Positions 1 to 9,315 are shown, counted from the first letter of the stretch. The stretch is 64,000 bases of DNA from UBA937 sp031549725 (GCA_031549725.1 JAVBPH010000032.1:53399-117398); one strand, 5' to 3'. Program-made: numbers and translations. The notes: generated by a model from the letters alone, not told the origin.

Positions 1-756
1 ACTATTATAGGGCAGTTTATTTCATTTGTTATGGTGGTGGCCTATCTGATGCGTTTTAAAACATTCAGGATCACCCGGGAATATCTGAACCCGAAGTTTG
101 AATACATCAAGGCTATTGTTTCCTTAGGGGCTGCGGCGTGTTTTAACCAACTAGCCATGGCTTCCACCCAGATTGTAATGAATAATACCCTGACCCATTA
201 CGGTGCATTATCGGAATATGGCAGACATATTCCCCTGGCATGTGCGGGGGTGATTACCAAGGTAAACGTGGTCCTCATGTCGTTTACCCTGGGGATTGCC
301 CAGGGATGCCAGCCGGTTTTTGGGTTTAACTATGGGGCAAAAAATTACCGCCGGGTAAAGGAAACCCTGAAAAAGGCGGCCATAGTTATCACCTGTATTA
401 CCACCCTGGCTTTTTTATGTTTTCAGTTGTTTCCCCGGCAGATTATCAGCATATTTGGCCCGGGGGATGAAATGTATTATAAATTCGCCGAGCGTTATTT
501 CAGAATTTTTATGATTATGACCTTTATCAATGGAATTATCCCCCTGACCTCCAATTTTTTTACATCGATTGGAAAAGCCTCCAGGGGGATTCTTCTGTCA
601 ATGACAAGGCAGGTGATTTTTTTAATGCCCCTCATTTTAATCCTCCCCTTGTTTCTGGGGATTAATGGTGTGATGTATGCTGGGCCTATCGCAGATTGTG
701 CGGCGGTAATTATGGCGGGGATACTGATATTCCCGGAATTAAAATCCATGAAATGA
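1..756 (+). CDS. MATE family efflux transporter, C-terminal part
   Basis: The reading frame is open from the first base, so the gene begins upstream of the window and only about 251 C-terminal residues are visible. The product is an integral membrane protein with about six hydrophobic segments. The stretch reading GIAQGCQPVFGFNYGAKNYR (around residues 98-117) is the hallmark of MATE transporters: the conserved QGxQPxxGxNYGA sequence that opens the second six-helix bundle. MATE proteins export drugs or metabolites in exchange for Na+ or H+ across the inner membrane. The substrate cannot be told from sequence. The next gene starts about 150 bases later, so this is probably the end of a transcription unit. 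Confidence 0.9.
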   Translation, partial: TIIGQFISFVMVVAYLMRFKTFRITREYLNPKFEYIKAIVSLGAAACFNQLAMASTQIVMNNTLTHYGALSEYGRHIPLACAGVITKVNVVLMSFTLGIAQGCQPVFGFNYGAKNYRRVKETLKKAAIVITCITTLAFLCFQLFPRQIISIFGPGDEMYYKFAERYFRIFMIMTFINGIIPLTSNFFTSIGKASRGILLSMTRQVIFLMPLILILPLFLGINGVMYAGPIADCAAVIMAGILIFPELKSMK

Positions 757-909
757 TTTTTGTCCAAGGGCCTGGACATTTTCGACGAGAAAACCATCTT
801 TCATGGTATATTGATGGCTTCTATACTATACTTGAGTTAAGACCGGTGATTTACCGTTATTGATTCACCCATTGAGATTGTAGCGGATTATTGGTTATAC
901 TTTGTTTAT

Positions 910-1869
910 ATGAAACAGTTTATTTTATATTTATTAGCGGCGTTCTGCCTAAGTTTGGGAATTATGGTTCCCTTTGCCGGAGGGGTTTCGGTTTTGCCAG
1001 CATGGCTTGGCATGGCTGATCCTCTGTTTATTGTAGCCCTTTGTGCTGTGGGTTTTTCCCTTTGCTCTTTTTTTGCAGGGCTTATTACCAAGGATTATTC
1101 CTGGGTAGACCGGATGTGGAGTACCCTGCCTGTGGCTTACGGTCTGTTTTATGCCTGGCGGGGCAGATTTACACCCGCTATTGTCATAGCTTCAGGATTG
1201 ATTACCCTTTGGGGTATCCGGCTGACCTGGAACTTTGCCTCCAAGGGCGGTTACACAGGAATGGAGGATTACCGGTGGGCAATCCTGAGACAAAGGATAA
1301 CCAATCCCGTTCTTTGGCAGGTTTTTAATCTTTTATTTATTGCTTTTTTCCAGAATGCCCTTTTTGTGGCATTTACATCACCCATGTACTACATCATCCA
1401 ATCCGGTGCGGCTGTAACACCCCTGTTTATTGCAGCAGCCGGACTTTGTGTTTTATCAATTCTGCTGGAAACCGCCGCTGACCGGGAACAAAATAACTTT
1501 CAGCGGGCAAAAAAAGCTGCTAAGGAAGGGAAGGAGTTTCCTGCGAAATATGACGAGGAAGTTAAACAGGGTTTTGTTTCCAGCGGACTTTTTTCTGTGT
1601 GCAGGCATCCAAACTATGTGGGAGAAATGGGTACCTGGTGGAGTCTCTGGCTTATGGCTTATGCGATAACCGGAGGCAACCCCTTCAGGAGTGGTATCAT
1701 CGGTGCCATCGTACTGACCTGTCTTTTCCTTGGTTCCTCCAACATGTCCGAAGGAATTTCTTTGGAAAGGTATCCTGCCTATAAGGATTATCAGAAAGCG
1801 GTCAACCGGTTTATTCCGGGATTCCGGAGAAAAACAAAGGAAGAAGCTCCGGTTGCCTCCGGGAAATAA
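910..1869 (+). CDS. DUF1295 / steroid 5-alpha-reductase-like membrane protein
   Basis: A 319-residue polytopic membrane protein. The C-terminal part carries CRHPNYVGEMGTWWSLWL (around residues 230-247), the signature shared by DUF1295 proteins, steroid 5-alpha-reductases and isoprenylcysteine methyltransferases, in which the RHPNY element binds the nucleotide or cofactor. Members reduce or modify lipid-like substrates at the membrane, but the substrate is unknown here. About seven hydrophobic helices are visible, beginning at the N-terminus. The ATG at 910 is the first in frame and has no clear Shine-Dalgarno sequence. The downstream gap contains a family A repeat, so the gene is probably monocistronic. 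Confidence 0.85.
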   Translation: MKQFILYLLAAFCLSLGIMVPFAGGVSVLPAWLGMADPLFIVALCAVGFSLCSFFAGLITKDYSWVDRMWSTLPVAYGLFYAWRGRFTPAIVIASGLITLWGIRLTWNFASKGGYTGMEDYRWAILRQRITNPVLWQVFNLLFIAFFQNALFVAFTSPMYYIIQSGAAVTPLFIAAAGLCVLSILLETAADREQNNFQRAKKAAKEGKEFPAKYDEEVKQGFVSSGLFSVCRHPNYVGEMGTWWSLWLMAYAITGGNPFRSGIIGAIVLTCLFLGSSNMSEGISLERYPAYKDYQKAVNRFIPGFRRKTKEEAPVASGK

Positions 1870-2005
1870 TTGCCGGGTGAGGTTCATGCCGAAGGGGTTC
1901 CACTGCTGGTTTACCTCCTGGATAGGGACCTCCCCTGGAGTATATTCCATGGTTAAGTATTAAATATGCCCGGTATCTTTTGATGCCGGTCACAATTTAT
2001 AAATT

Positions 2006-2147
2006 AACAACCTCGCCGCAAGCAGCGGGGTATGTTGGTTCTGTAAGGTAAGGCTTATATGCGGGTTTCATACCCCGCACAACAATTTCTTTGTTGCTTC
2101 AAAGAATCGCCCTAAAGTGCGGGGTATGAAACCCGCCTGCGGATAAA
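2006..2147 (-). repeat. Family A intergenic hairpin element, copy 1
   Basis: The element reads on the minus strand from TTTATCCGCAGGCGGGTTT through a variable internal hairpin to AAACCCGCATATAAGCC, followed by CCTTACAGAACCAACA and a GC-rich hairpin. The arms GCGGGTTTCATACCCCGCA and TGCGGGGTATGAAACCCGC are exact inverted repeats around an inner hairpin containing CAACAATTTCTTTGTTG. Other copies lie at 12281, 19983, 22316, 31798, 33651, 41829, 54234 and 56137. Confidence 0.85.
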
Positions 2148-2168
2148 TGTAAAAATGAGGAGTAAAAC

Positions 2169-2615
2169 ATGAAAAAAAAGTTTTTTGGAAAAATTCTTTT
2201 TTTAGTGCTTGCGGTATTTATGATGATCGCATGTAATGACAAGTCTAAAACGGCCAGCCGGATTGGAAGCGATAACCTAATTCAACCGGTAATAATTCCT
2301 GCGGCCTACAAGGAATTCACCATTTCCACATCCGGTATGAAATTTTCTCCCGACACGATTAATGTGAATGTGGGGGATAAAATCATCTTTGTTGTGGGCC
2401 CAACCCATTCGGTTTCCCGGGTGGATGAGGCAACATGGAATGCCAATAAATCCGGACCCACCCAGGGGTTTCATTTCGGAGAAGGGACTTCTACATACAC
2501 AATCCAGTCTTCGGATGTGGGGACTATTTATTATGTATGTCCTCCCCATGCTCATCTTAAGATGAAAGGGAAAATTGTGGTGGGTTCCGTGTCCAGTTCG
2601 AAGGGAACTCTTTAA
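2169..2615 (+). CDS. cupredoxin-domain lipoprotein
   Basis: A 148-residue exported protein. The first 22 residues form a lipoprotein signal with lipobox MIAC, so the mature protein starts at Cys22 and is membrane-anchored. The rest is one plastocyanin/azurin-type domain. A type 1 copper site is visible: a histidine in PTHSVSR and the closely spaced ligands of YVCPPHAHLKMKG near the C-terminus (Cys, His, Met). Such proteins carry electrons or bind copper in the periplasm. The start at 2169 follows a good ribosome-binding site (TGAGGAG). A redox partner is not encoded nearby. A cupredoxin is somewhat unusual for a putative strict anaerobe, where copper handling or oxidative-stress roles are possible. 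Confidence 0.9.
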   Translation: MKKKFFGKILFLVLAVFMMIACNDKSKTASRIGSDNLIQPVIIPAAYKEFTISTSGMKFSPDTINVNVGDKIIFVVGPTHSVSRVDEATWNANKSGPTQGFHFGEGTSTYTIQSSDVGTIYYVCPPHAHLKMKGKIVVGSVSSSKGTL

Positions 2616-2668
2616 AGATCCGGTTGATTTTCCGGATTCCTAAAAATATAAAAATAATGAGGTACAGT

Positions 2669-3064
2669 ATGGCACGGATGATATTCCCTAACCTTCCTGT
2701 CAGGGATTTAAAAAGGATAATGGATTTTTTCAGTCAATTAGGGTTTACCTTTAATATGAAGTTTACCGATGAGAATGCGGCCTGCCTGAAAATTAATGAC
2801 CTGGCTTATGTGATGCTGTTAAAAGAACCTTTTTTCAGCAGTTTTATTACAAAAAAAATTCCGGACACATCAAAAACATCGGAAATAATACTAGCTGTTT
2901 CATGTGACAAAAAAGATGAAGTGGATGCCCTGTTAACCAAGGCAATAAAAATGGGGGCCGCTGAAGGCAGAAAAGAAGACCTGGGCTTTATGTACAGCAG
3001 GGCTTTCCAGGACCTGGACGGACATCAGTGGGAATTCTTTTGGATGGACGAAAGCCGGACATAA
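2669..3064 (+). CDS. VOC/glyoxalase-family protein
   Basis: A 131-residue protein of the vicinal-oxygen-chelate superfamily (glyoxalase, bleomycin-resistance, dioxygenase fold). It starts MARMIFPNLPVRDLKRIMDF, the typical first beta-alpha unit, and ends in FQDLDGHQWEFFWMD, the usual last strand with the Glu metal ligand. I chose ATG 2669 over the in-frame codons at 2624 and 2657 because a GAGG element sits about seven bases upstream and the conserved fold begins there. Proteins with this ending are commonly annotated as VOC family proteins of unknown substrate. The gene follows the cupredoxin gene by 53 bases and could be co-transcribed with it. Confidence 0.85.
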   Translation: MARMIFPNLPVRDLKRIMDFFSQLGFTFNMKFTDENAACLKINDLAYVMLLKEPFFSSFITKKIPDTSKTSEIILAVSCDKKDEVDALLTKAIKMGAAEGRKEDLGFMYSRAFQDLDGHQWEFFWMDESRT

Positions 3065-3084
3065 GTTCCCATCGGATATCCCGG

Positions 3085-3123
3085 GAAGTCCCTGAAAATC
3101 CCGGTTGGATTTTTAGGGACTTC
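3085..3123. terminator. family C hairpin, convergent gene ends
   Basis: The arms GAAGTCCCT and AGGGACTTC, with AT-rich inner pairs, form a long hairpin between two convergent genes. It belongs to a set of similar hairpins in this window and probably serves as a bidirectional transcript end. Confidence 0.6.
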
Positions 3124-3206
3124 TTAATTTGAAATAAAAACCTCTCCAAAGGAATCTCCAAAAAACGGTTCTGTTTTTCAAGATTCCCTAAAGCCAGAAA
3201 ACAACC

Positions 3207-5045
3207 CTACCTGCCGGTATTCGGATAAATTTTAATTCCAATTGAGGCAATCAGTCGGTTCTGCGATTCATAGTATTCGTTGGAAATAAAATTATAGGAT
3301 TCCTTGCTTTCACTGGCTCCGCCCCCCTCAATACCGGAATACCTGACAAATACAAGACCCAGTTCGCCGTACACCGCCATGGGTACTCCTAATGATTTCA
3401 GGTTGTACCGTCCCCCCAGTTTAATAATATGATTCCATTCGTAGGTCCCGTCATGGAGGAAGTATTTGTGCTGGCCGTCTAAATTACCGTAGTCCAGCAT
3501 ATCCGTAAATGCGCTTCCGAATACCCTGCCCGGACCGTATTCTGTGCCATGCCGGATCATCTGGTATTGGAAATAAGCACTCACCCCCGGTTTGAACATG
3601 GATTCAACCCTTAAACAGATTTCATCCGAGTTGGGGGGCAGGTAATACCCTAAATTTTCACCGTGGTTTAAATATGCTTCCTGCATGTCATGATCCGCCG
3701 TATCATACCAGGGAGTATCCGTGGTGGGATGGGTGTAACAGTATGGCTCTATTTTGGTATACCGCAGGCTCACGGTTGCAAAGGGTATCCAGGGAAGGTT
3801 TACCTTGGTTCCAAACTGGTAGGCGTACATATTCCGGTCAAGATGGAAAAAAGGTGATGAGGTGAGGCTCATTTCATCAATAAATCCTGAGGCCCATACT
3901 TTAATGATCCCCGGGTACTGGCCGGAAATGTTGAAAAATATTCCCAGATTGTCAAAATCCCCCACATTGTTCTGGTACAGGAAATTGCTGTTGATCGGGA
4001 AAAGGTACCCCAGTTCAAAACGTTTGGGCCACACGGTGGTGCTGCCCCCGTCAATATGGAAATAATTTTTATAGTTCAGTTCCAGCATGGCCACTGAAAA
4101 GGCGTTCTGGAAGTTCCAGGCATCACCCTTAAGACTTGTAACTTTATAATATTCCAGGACGCCAGTAATAAAGGAGAAGCTAATCCAGTCCGCCGGTATG
4201 GCGGTCCCCTCAATACCTATATAGGGACGGGCGGTGGAATTCATGAAAAGATTGTTGCCCACACCGTTGGAACCCCAGTCCCGGCGCATCCTGCCGAACC
4301 GGAGCTGAACCCGGTTTTCCACAAAGGATGCATCGATTTCCGAGATAACCTCGTATCCGAAAGAAAGGGTGTTCGGCCAGGACTGGTAATTGTGGAGCTC
4401 GCCCGGTTTAAATATGGAAGCTTCCCAGACCTTGGAAAAACTGTAGGGAGAAAACTCGGGCAGGTAGTAGCTGCTGTCGCTTAAATCCCCGGTTGGGGTA
4501 GGGTTAGAATCATCGTTCCAGTATTGGGGATATTCCTCCAGGGGAATGTACAGTATTTCCCCCCGGCCTGTAAAATTATAGGAAAGACTTTTTCCGAGAT
4601 CTCCGGAAATATACCCTCCCAGGATATTGTAGTTTCCCACAGCAAAGGGGGACAGCAGATTAAACGATGCAAAACTGTCCCAGGTGGCGCCTATTTCAAT
4701 AGATAATTTTGATGCATCCTTCAGGGTTTTTTCCGTATAAAAGGCCCCTTTTTTCCAATCAAAACCGGGATTCCGTTCAAACTGGGCCAGGGCATCATAT
4801 ATTACTTCGTATTCCGCGGAGGATAATTTTGATGATGTCAGAATATCATTCAGCAGCTCTTTTACGGTTGTTTCGGACCAGGGCTTAGCGGAAGGAGGCG
4901 TTTTGCAGAGACCCCGTAAAACCGCGTTGTCAATAATATAATAGACTTCATTATTCAGGGGAACAGAGGTAAATGACTGGGAAAATCCGGAATTTAATAT
5001 ACAGAATAAGAAAAAACCAAGGAAAAGAAGCTTTATTTTTTTCAT
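3207..5045 (-). CDS. large exported beta-barrel-like outer-membrane protein
   Basis: A 612-residue protein with a cleavable signal peptide (MKKIKLLFLGFFLFC onward, likely cleaved after GFSQS). After a helical N-terminal region of about 100 residues (SETTVKELLNDIL), the rest is rich in alternating aromatic and polar strands such as YNFTGRGEILYIPLEEY and VQLRFGRMRRDWGSNG. The sequence ends in KIYPNTGR. This composition suggests an outer-membrane barrel. The RxRRDWG-type segment recalls Wzi-like capsule-assembly barrels, but I do not assign that function. The start at 5045 is preceded by GGAGG about 11 bases upstream. It is monocistronic, facing the VOC gene, and divergent from the acyltransferase gene. 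Confidence 0.6.
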   Translation of the reverse strand: MKKIKLLFLGFFLFCILNSGFSQSFTSVPLNNEVYYIIDNAVLRGLCKTPPSAKPWSETTVKELLNDILTSSKLSSAEYEVIYDALAQFERNPGFDWKKGAFYTEKTLKDASKLSIEIGATWDSFASFNLLSPFAVGNYNILGGYISGDLGKSLSYNFTGRGEILYIPLEEYPQYWNDDSNPTPTGDLSDSSYYLPEFSPYSFSKVWEASIFKPGELHNYQSWPNTLSFGYEVISEIDASFVENRVQLRFGRMRRDWGSNGVGNNLFMNSTARPYIGIEGTAIPADWISFSFITGVLEYYKVTSLKGDAWNFQNAFSVAMLELNYKNYFHIDGGSTTVWPKRFELGYLFPINSNFLYQNNVGDFDNLGIFFNISGQYPGIIKVWASGFIDEMSLTSSPFFHLDRNMYAYQFGTKVNLPWIPFATVSLRYTKIEPYCYTHPTTDTPWYDTADHDMQEAYLNHGENLGYYLPPNSDEICLRVESMFKPGVSAYFQYQMIRHGTEYGPGRVFGSAFTDMLDYGNLDGQHKYFLHDGTYEWNHIIKLGGRYNLKSLGVPMAVYGELGLVFVRYSGIEGGGASESKESYNFISNEYYESQNRLIASIGIKIYPNTGR

Positions 5046-5267
5046 TTGTCGTAGGCCTCCACAGATTTGTGCGAATTAGGATGGGAAGTACAACTTCCCT
5101 AAATATTCTCTTGATAATACATACTTCAGGTATTTATTTCAACCAATTCCTTTATAAACTCATTTTTGTAGACGATATACGATTTTATCGTTTTTTTTCC
5201 TGACATGGGATGAATAAATAAAAACAACTTGAATTATCTGCATTTTTCGGTATACAATTATTATCTT

Positions 5268-6671
5268 ATGCGGAAACCATATTATAGACCCATCGTTAAA
5301 GCCTTTCCGGATATAAAACTGCCGGAACCATTTATCTCCAAGTTTATGGTGATTTTAGTTGGTTTTTTTATCAGGGTATATATGTGGTTTTTTCTGGGTA
5401 TCGCCCGGTTCAAGTTATTGCAGTCCAGCCGGCTGATAGATTCTTTTGACCGTACCCTATCGGACAAAACCAGTACTATTCTGGCATTCAGGCATCCCTA
5501 TGGCGGTGAACCTCAACTGCTTAGCTGGGTGGCTACCTATTGTTTACGGAAGATCGCCAGGAAGTCCGGGGTCAGGTATCCCATCAATTCCCATATTTCT
5601 TTTGTCTATGGGTATGAAGTACCCCGTTGGGGTGGTTTTGTCGCCCGGTGGGTGATGCCCCGGCTGAAGGCCATGCCTGTCCACCATGCGAAACTGGACA
5701 GCGTGGGTATGGCAAGGATCTACCGCGCCCTGGAGGATGGTCCTTATCCCATGGGAATTGCCCCGGAGGGGCAGGTGACATATAACAGTGAGTCCCTGCC
5801 AAGGCTTGAACAGGGGGCAATCCGTATTGGGTTCCAGTGCGCCAGTAACCTGGACCGGGCGGGAAGTCCAAAGAATGTGGAAATTCTTCCCGTTTCCATC
5901 CATTTCCGGTATGGTAAGTGGGCAAAAATTAAACTTAGAATAATTATGAACAAAATTGAGCGGGCCACTATTTCTGTGCGGTCCGGCCGGCGGTTAAAAC
6001 GAAAAAAGGATTATACCATATTCCAGAGATTTGAAATGGCCAGGAATAATCTGGTAAAAATAAATGAAGAATTTTACGAAATTCCGGTGGATACCGGACG
6101 GCTCTATGAGGAACGGATCGAAACTATCATGGAAAAAGCCCTGGCCACCGCGGAACGGATCCTGGGGATTAACAAGGGAGAAGGTGATTTTGTAAACCGG
6201 GTTAACCACATCCGGCAGATCTGCTGGGACAGGATATATTTACCCGGGAAAGAAAAAAAGGACCTGGACAATATGCCCCTGGCCGAACGGGCCCTGGCGG
6301 ACCGCCTGGCCGGTGAAGCCTGGTATGCGGCCCGGCACATGGAACTGGTGGATTTTCTGCACTTTTTCCGGAATCCCATTCCTGTCAGGGAAACCCCCTT
6401 CCATTTAATTATCGAATATGCCCAGAACCTCTGGGATTTTGCCAGCCGGACCATGGGAGGCGCATATAAAAACCGCCTGAATGTGCATCCCAAAACTGCA
6501 ATCATCTACACCGGAGAACCCATCGATCTGACAAAAAAATTATCCGCTTACCGGGAGAGCCGGAAGGATGCCATTGCATCCACCCTCCAGGAACTGGATG
6601 ATAAATTCATACAATGTATTGAAGAAGTAAAAAAATCGGATCTGGAAAAAAATAATTACGCTTCAATCTGA
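5268..6671 (+). CDS. PlsC-like acyltransferase with long C-terminal extension
   Basis: A 467-residue protein with an N-terminal membrane segment (FISKFMVILVGFFIRVYMWF). The lysophosphatidate acyltransferase fold is shown by FRHPYGGEPQLL, which corresponds to motif I with HX4E instead of the usual HX4D, and by MGIAPEGQVTYNSE, which matches motif III (PEG). Family members transfer acyl groups to glycerol phosphates or related acceptors at the inner membrane. The C-terminal 200 residues are not part of the usual catalytic domain and have no recognised motif. I prefer ATG 5268 to the TTG at 5229, because the TTG extension adds only a non-conserved tail. No strong ribosome-binding site is seen for either. 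Confidence 0.75.
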   Translation: MRKPYYRPIVKAFPDIKLPEPFISKFMVILVGFFIRVYMWFFLGIARFKLLQSSRLIDSFDRTLSDKTSTILAFRHPYGGEPQLLSWVATYCLRKIARKSGVRYPINSHISFVYGYEVPRWGGFVARWVMPRLKAMPVHHAKLDSVGMARIYRALEDGPYPMGIAPEGQVTYNSESLPRLEQGAIRIGFQCASNLDRAGSPKNVEILPVSIHFRYGKWAKIKLRIIMNKIERATISVRSGRRLKRKKDYTIFQRFEMARNNLVKINEEFYEIPVDTGRLYEERIETIMEKALATAERILGINKGEGDFVNRVNHIRQICWDRIYLPGKEKKDLDNMPLAERALADRLAGEAWYAARHMELVDFLHFFRNPIPVRETPFHLIIEYAQNLWDFASRTMGGAYKNRLNVHPKTAIIYTGEPIDLTKKLSAYRESRKDAIASTLQELDDKFIQCIEEVKKSDLEKNNYASI

Positions 6672-6710
6672 TTAACCCTTGAAAGTGGATCCGGAAAATA
6701 TTATATTTAA

Positions 6711-6731
6711 AAATGCAAACGATTTGCATTT
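6711..6731. promoter_or_regulatory. 9-3-9 palindrome, candidate Zur operator
   Basis: The sequence AAATGCAAA-CGA-TTTGCATTT is a perfect inverted repeat ending just before the ribosome-binding site of znuA. The operon ends with a Fur-family regulator gene. Zur sites in other bacteria are AT-rich palindromes of this size, so autoregulated zinc control is the simplest reading. The exact consensus for this lineage is not known to me. Confidence 0.7.
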
Positions 6732-6746
6732 TTGGAGAATAGGAAT

Positions 6747-7658
6747 ATGATTTTTTGCCGGAAATGTTTTTTAGCGGTACTGCTTTTAATGCTTTTGTTG
6801 GATGTTACACCTGTCTTTGCCGGGGGAACCAGGGATGGTTCCCCTGAAAAAATAATTGCGGTTAGTATTTTGCCCCAATCATATTTTGTAGACCGGATAA
6901 GCGGGGGCAGGGTGAAATCACTGGTTCTGGTTGGTCCCGGACAGAATCCCCATTCCTATGAACCATCCCCCAGGCAGATGACAGACCTGGCAAAGGCCTC
7001 TGTCTGGATTTTATCCGGAACGGATTTTGAAATCAGCCTGGTTCCCAAAATCAAAAGCCTTTATCCCAATCTGCGGATTGTGGACGGCACCAAAGGGGTT
7101 ACCTTCAGGTACATGGAAGACCATGATGACGCGGATTCCCATAATCACACCGGTCCCGAAGGGATTGAAATTGACCGGCATACCTGGCTTGGAAGGGAAC
7201 CCGCCAAGATATTAGCTCTGCATGTGTACGAAGCCCTGGAAAGCATCGACCCGGGAAGTACGGATTTTTACAGGGATAATTATGCGTCATTAATAAAAGA
7301 TATTGACCAGGAATTTGACAGACTGAAATTAGAGCTGGCTCCACTCAGGGGAACATCGGTTTTTGTATACCACCCTTCCTTTGGATATTTCTTTGATGAG
7401 TTTGGCATAACCCAGGAGGCTGTGGAAAGCGGCGGAAAGGAGCCCAGTCCCAGACAGATGGCGGAGTTGATAACCAGGGCTAAAGCCGAAAATGTAAAAT
7501 ATATATTTGTCCAGTCCGAATTTCCGGTGGACTCCGCCAGGACCATTGCCAAATCCCTGGGGGCAGAAGTGGTTTCCCTGGATGCCCTGGCTAAGGATTG
7601 GCTTGCCAATATACAATTTATGGGTGATAGTTTAATAAAAGGAATAAAAAATAAATGA
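6747..7658 (+). CDS. znuA: zinc ABC transporter substrate-binding protein ZnuA
   Basis: A 303-residue cluster A-I metal-binding protein that captures Zn2+ (possibly Mn2+) in the periplasm for the ZnuCB permease. A signal peptide spans about residues 1-25. Metal ligands are visible as His69 in NPHSYEPSP, the histidine of DRHTWLG, the histidine in VYHPSFGYF and an acidic residue near VSLDALA. Between the first two lies a His/Asp-rich loop (DHDDADSHNH), a ZnuA feature that helps to recruit zinc. I chose ATG 6747 because GGAG stands nine bases upstream, rather than the TTG at 6732. The stop overlaps the start of znuC by four bases (ATGA), which indicates translational coupling. Confidence 0.95.
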   Translation: MIFCRKCFLAVLLLMLLLDVTPVFAGGTRDGSPEKIIAVSILPQSYFVDRISGGRVKSLVLVGPGQNPHSYEPSPRQMTDLAKASVWILSGTDFEISLVPKIKSLYPNLRIVDGTKGVTFRYMEDHDDADSHNHTGPEGIEIDRHTWLGREPAKILALHVYEALESIDPGSTDFYRDNYASLIKDIDQEFDRLKLELAPLRGTSVFVYHPSFGYFFDEFGITQEAVESGGKEPSPRQMAELITRAKAENVKYIFVQSEFPVDSARTIAKSLGAEVVSLDALAKDWLANIQFMGDSLIKGIKNK

Positions 7659-8461
7659 TCCCCTTTCACCCGCTGGACAGGGACATCGCCCTTCAGTTTA
7701 GGGATGTCTCGTTTTCCTATAACGCATTTAAGGTACTGGACTCAATAAGTTTTCATATACACCAGGGTGAATTTGTAGCCCTAGCAGGAGCCAATGGTAC
7801 CGGCAAGACAACGATCCTTAAACTTATCCTGGGACTGGAAAGTCCGGAGAACGGGGGTATCTCCCTTCTGGGAAATGATCCCAGGCATGTCCGGGACAAG
7901 GTTGGGTATGTTCCCCAGTTGTCAGGGTACGACCAGGCGTTTCCCATTTCTGTTAATGATGTGGTCAGGATGGGCCGGCTCCGGCCGGTATCCCGGCGTT
8001 ATACCCCGGAGGACCAGCAGGCAGTAGAGGATGCTATGAAGCAGGTTGATATTGCTGATTTGGCCAACCGGTCATATACGGCCCTTTCCGGGGGGCAGCG
8101 CAGGCGGGTCCTGGTTGCCAGAGCCCTGGCAACCAGACCGGCCATCCTCATTCTGGATGAGCCTACGGCCAACATGGATGTCGAAAGTGAGGACCGGCTT
8201 TATAAAAGTCTGGAACAGCTAAAAGGAAAAACAACTATCCTTATAGTCACCCACGACACGGGATTTGTATCTTCGTTAACCGACCGGGTTTTATGTCTGG
8301 AAAGGCAGAACGGTCTGGGGGAATGCAGAATTGTGCAGCATAAAACCGAAACCGGAAAAACGGAAGCGGATGACCTGTATGACCCAAGAAGTTCCAGGAT
8401 ACTCCATGGTACCAGCATTCCCGGGGATGTTTGTTATGATAAGGTTGATAATAATGAATAA
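7655..8461 (+). CDS. znuC: zinc ABC transporter ATP-binding protein ZnuC
   Basis: A 268-residue ABC ATPase that powers zinc import. The Walker A motif is GANGTGKTT, the Q-loop region is VGYVPQLSGYDQAFPIS, the signature is LSGGQRRRVLVARAL, Walker B is AILILDEPTANMD, and the switch histidine is in IVTHD. The last 40 residues after the ATPase core are polar and not conserved. The start overlaps the stop of znuA and the end overlaps the start of znuB, so the three genes form one tightly coupled operon. Confidence 0.95.
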   Translation: MIPFHPLDRDIALQFRDVSFSYNAFKVLDSISFHIHQGEFVALAGANGTGKTTILKLILGLESPENGGISLLGNDPRHVRDKVGYVPQLSGYDQAFPISVNDVVRMGRLRPVSRRYTPEDQQAVEDAMKQVDIADLANRSYTALSGGQRRRVLVARALATRPAILILDEPTANMDVESEDRLYKSLEQLKGKTTILIVTHDTGFVSSLTDRVLCLERQNGLGECRIVQHKTETGKTEADDLYDPRSSRILHGTSIPGDVCYDKVDNNE

Positions 8462-9299
8462 TTTTATTGAAGCAATTATCAGTCCTGATATGCCGTTTAT
8501 CCGTAATGCCCTCATAGCGGGATTTCTTTCCGCGGTATTGTTCGGAGTCTTGGGTTCAATCATTACGGTAAGAAGAATATCCAGCCTGGCGGGTTCCATT
8601 TCCCATGCGGTGCTCGGCGGAATCGGTATGGCCCTTTTTCTTTCATCCACCCGGATTATTCCGGGGTTCCCCCCTATGGTTGGGGCAATGGTCTTTGCAC
8701 TTTTATCAGCAATCATTATTGGGTTTGTTTCACTGAAGGCAAAACAAAGGGAAGATACGGTAATCAATGCCATATGGGCTATAGGAATGAGTATAGGTGT
8801 GCTTTTTATGGCCAAGACCCCGGGATACACGGATCCGTCAAGTTACCTTTTCGGAAACATCCTTTTGATCTCATCCGGGGATCTTATCCTCATGGCAGTC
8901 CTGGACCTGGTGGTGCTGTTTCTGGTCTGGCGTTTTTATCCGCATATAGAAGCCACTTCCTTTGATGAAGAATTTTCCCGGGTCCGACGGGTTCCCACAT
9001 CGGTGTTTTTTCTGGTTCTTTTGGGAATTATTGCCATCGCCATTGTACTGCTCCAGACCTTTGTGGGCATTGTCATGGTGATCGCCATGCTGACCCTGCC
9101 CGCGGGCTGTGCCGTGTATTCCGCCAAAAGCCTCCGGGGCATGATGGTGGGCGCTTCCTGCCTGTCCGCGTTGTTCTCCCTGGTTGGATTAATCCTGGGC
9201 TGGTCCTGGGATGTTCCGGTGGGTTCCATGGTGGTGGTTACCGCCGGGGTGGTTTTCCTTTCTTCCGCGGTGGTATCTTTTTTGCGGAAACGGGGTTAA
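8454..9299 (+). CDS. znuB: zinc ABC transporter permease ZnuB
   Basis: A 281-residue permease of the ABC-3 family with about eight transmembrane helices. Family features are the early GSIITVRRISSLAGSISHAV (residues around 33-52), followed by LGGIGMALF, and the later TFVGIVMVIAMLTLPAGCAV. I chose ATG 8454, which has AAGG nine bases upstream and overlaps the znuC stop; an in-frame ATG at 8436 is also possible. The length matches other ZnuB proteins. It forms the membrane channel used by ZnuA and ZnuC. Confidence 0.93.
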   Translation: MNNFIEAIISPDMPFIRNALIAGFLSAVLFGVLGSIITVRRISSLAGSISHAVLGGIGMALFLSSTRIIPGFPPMVGAMVFALLSAIIIGFVSLKAKQREDTVINAIWAIGMSIGVLFMAKTPGYTDPSSYLFGNILLISSGDLILMAVLDLVVLFLVWRFYPHIEATSFDEEFSRVRRVPTSVFFLVLLGIIAIAIVLLQTFVGIVMVIAMLTLPAGCAVYSAKSLRGMMVGASCLSALFSLVGLILGWSWDVPVGSMVVVTAGVVFLSSAVVSFLRKRG

Positions 9300-9315
9300 C
9301 CGGGGATACATCCAC

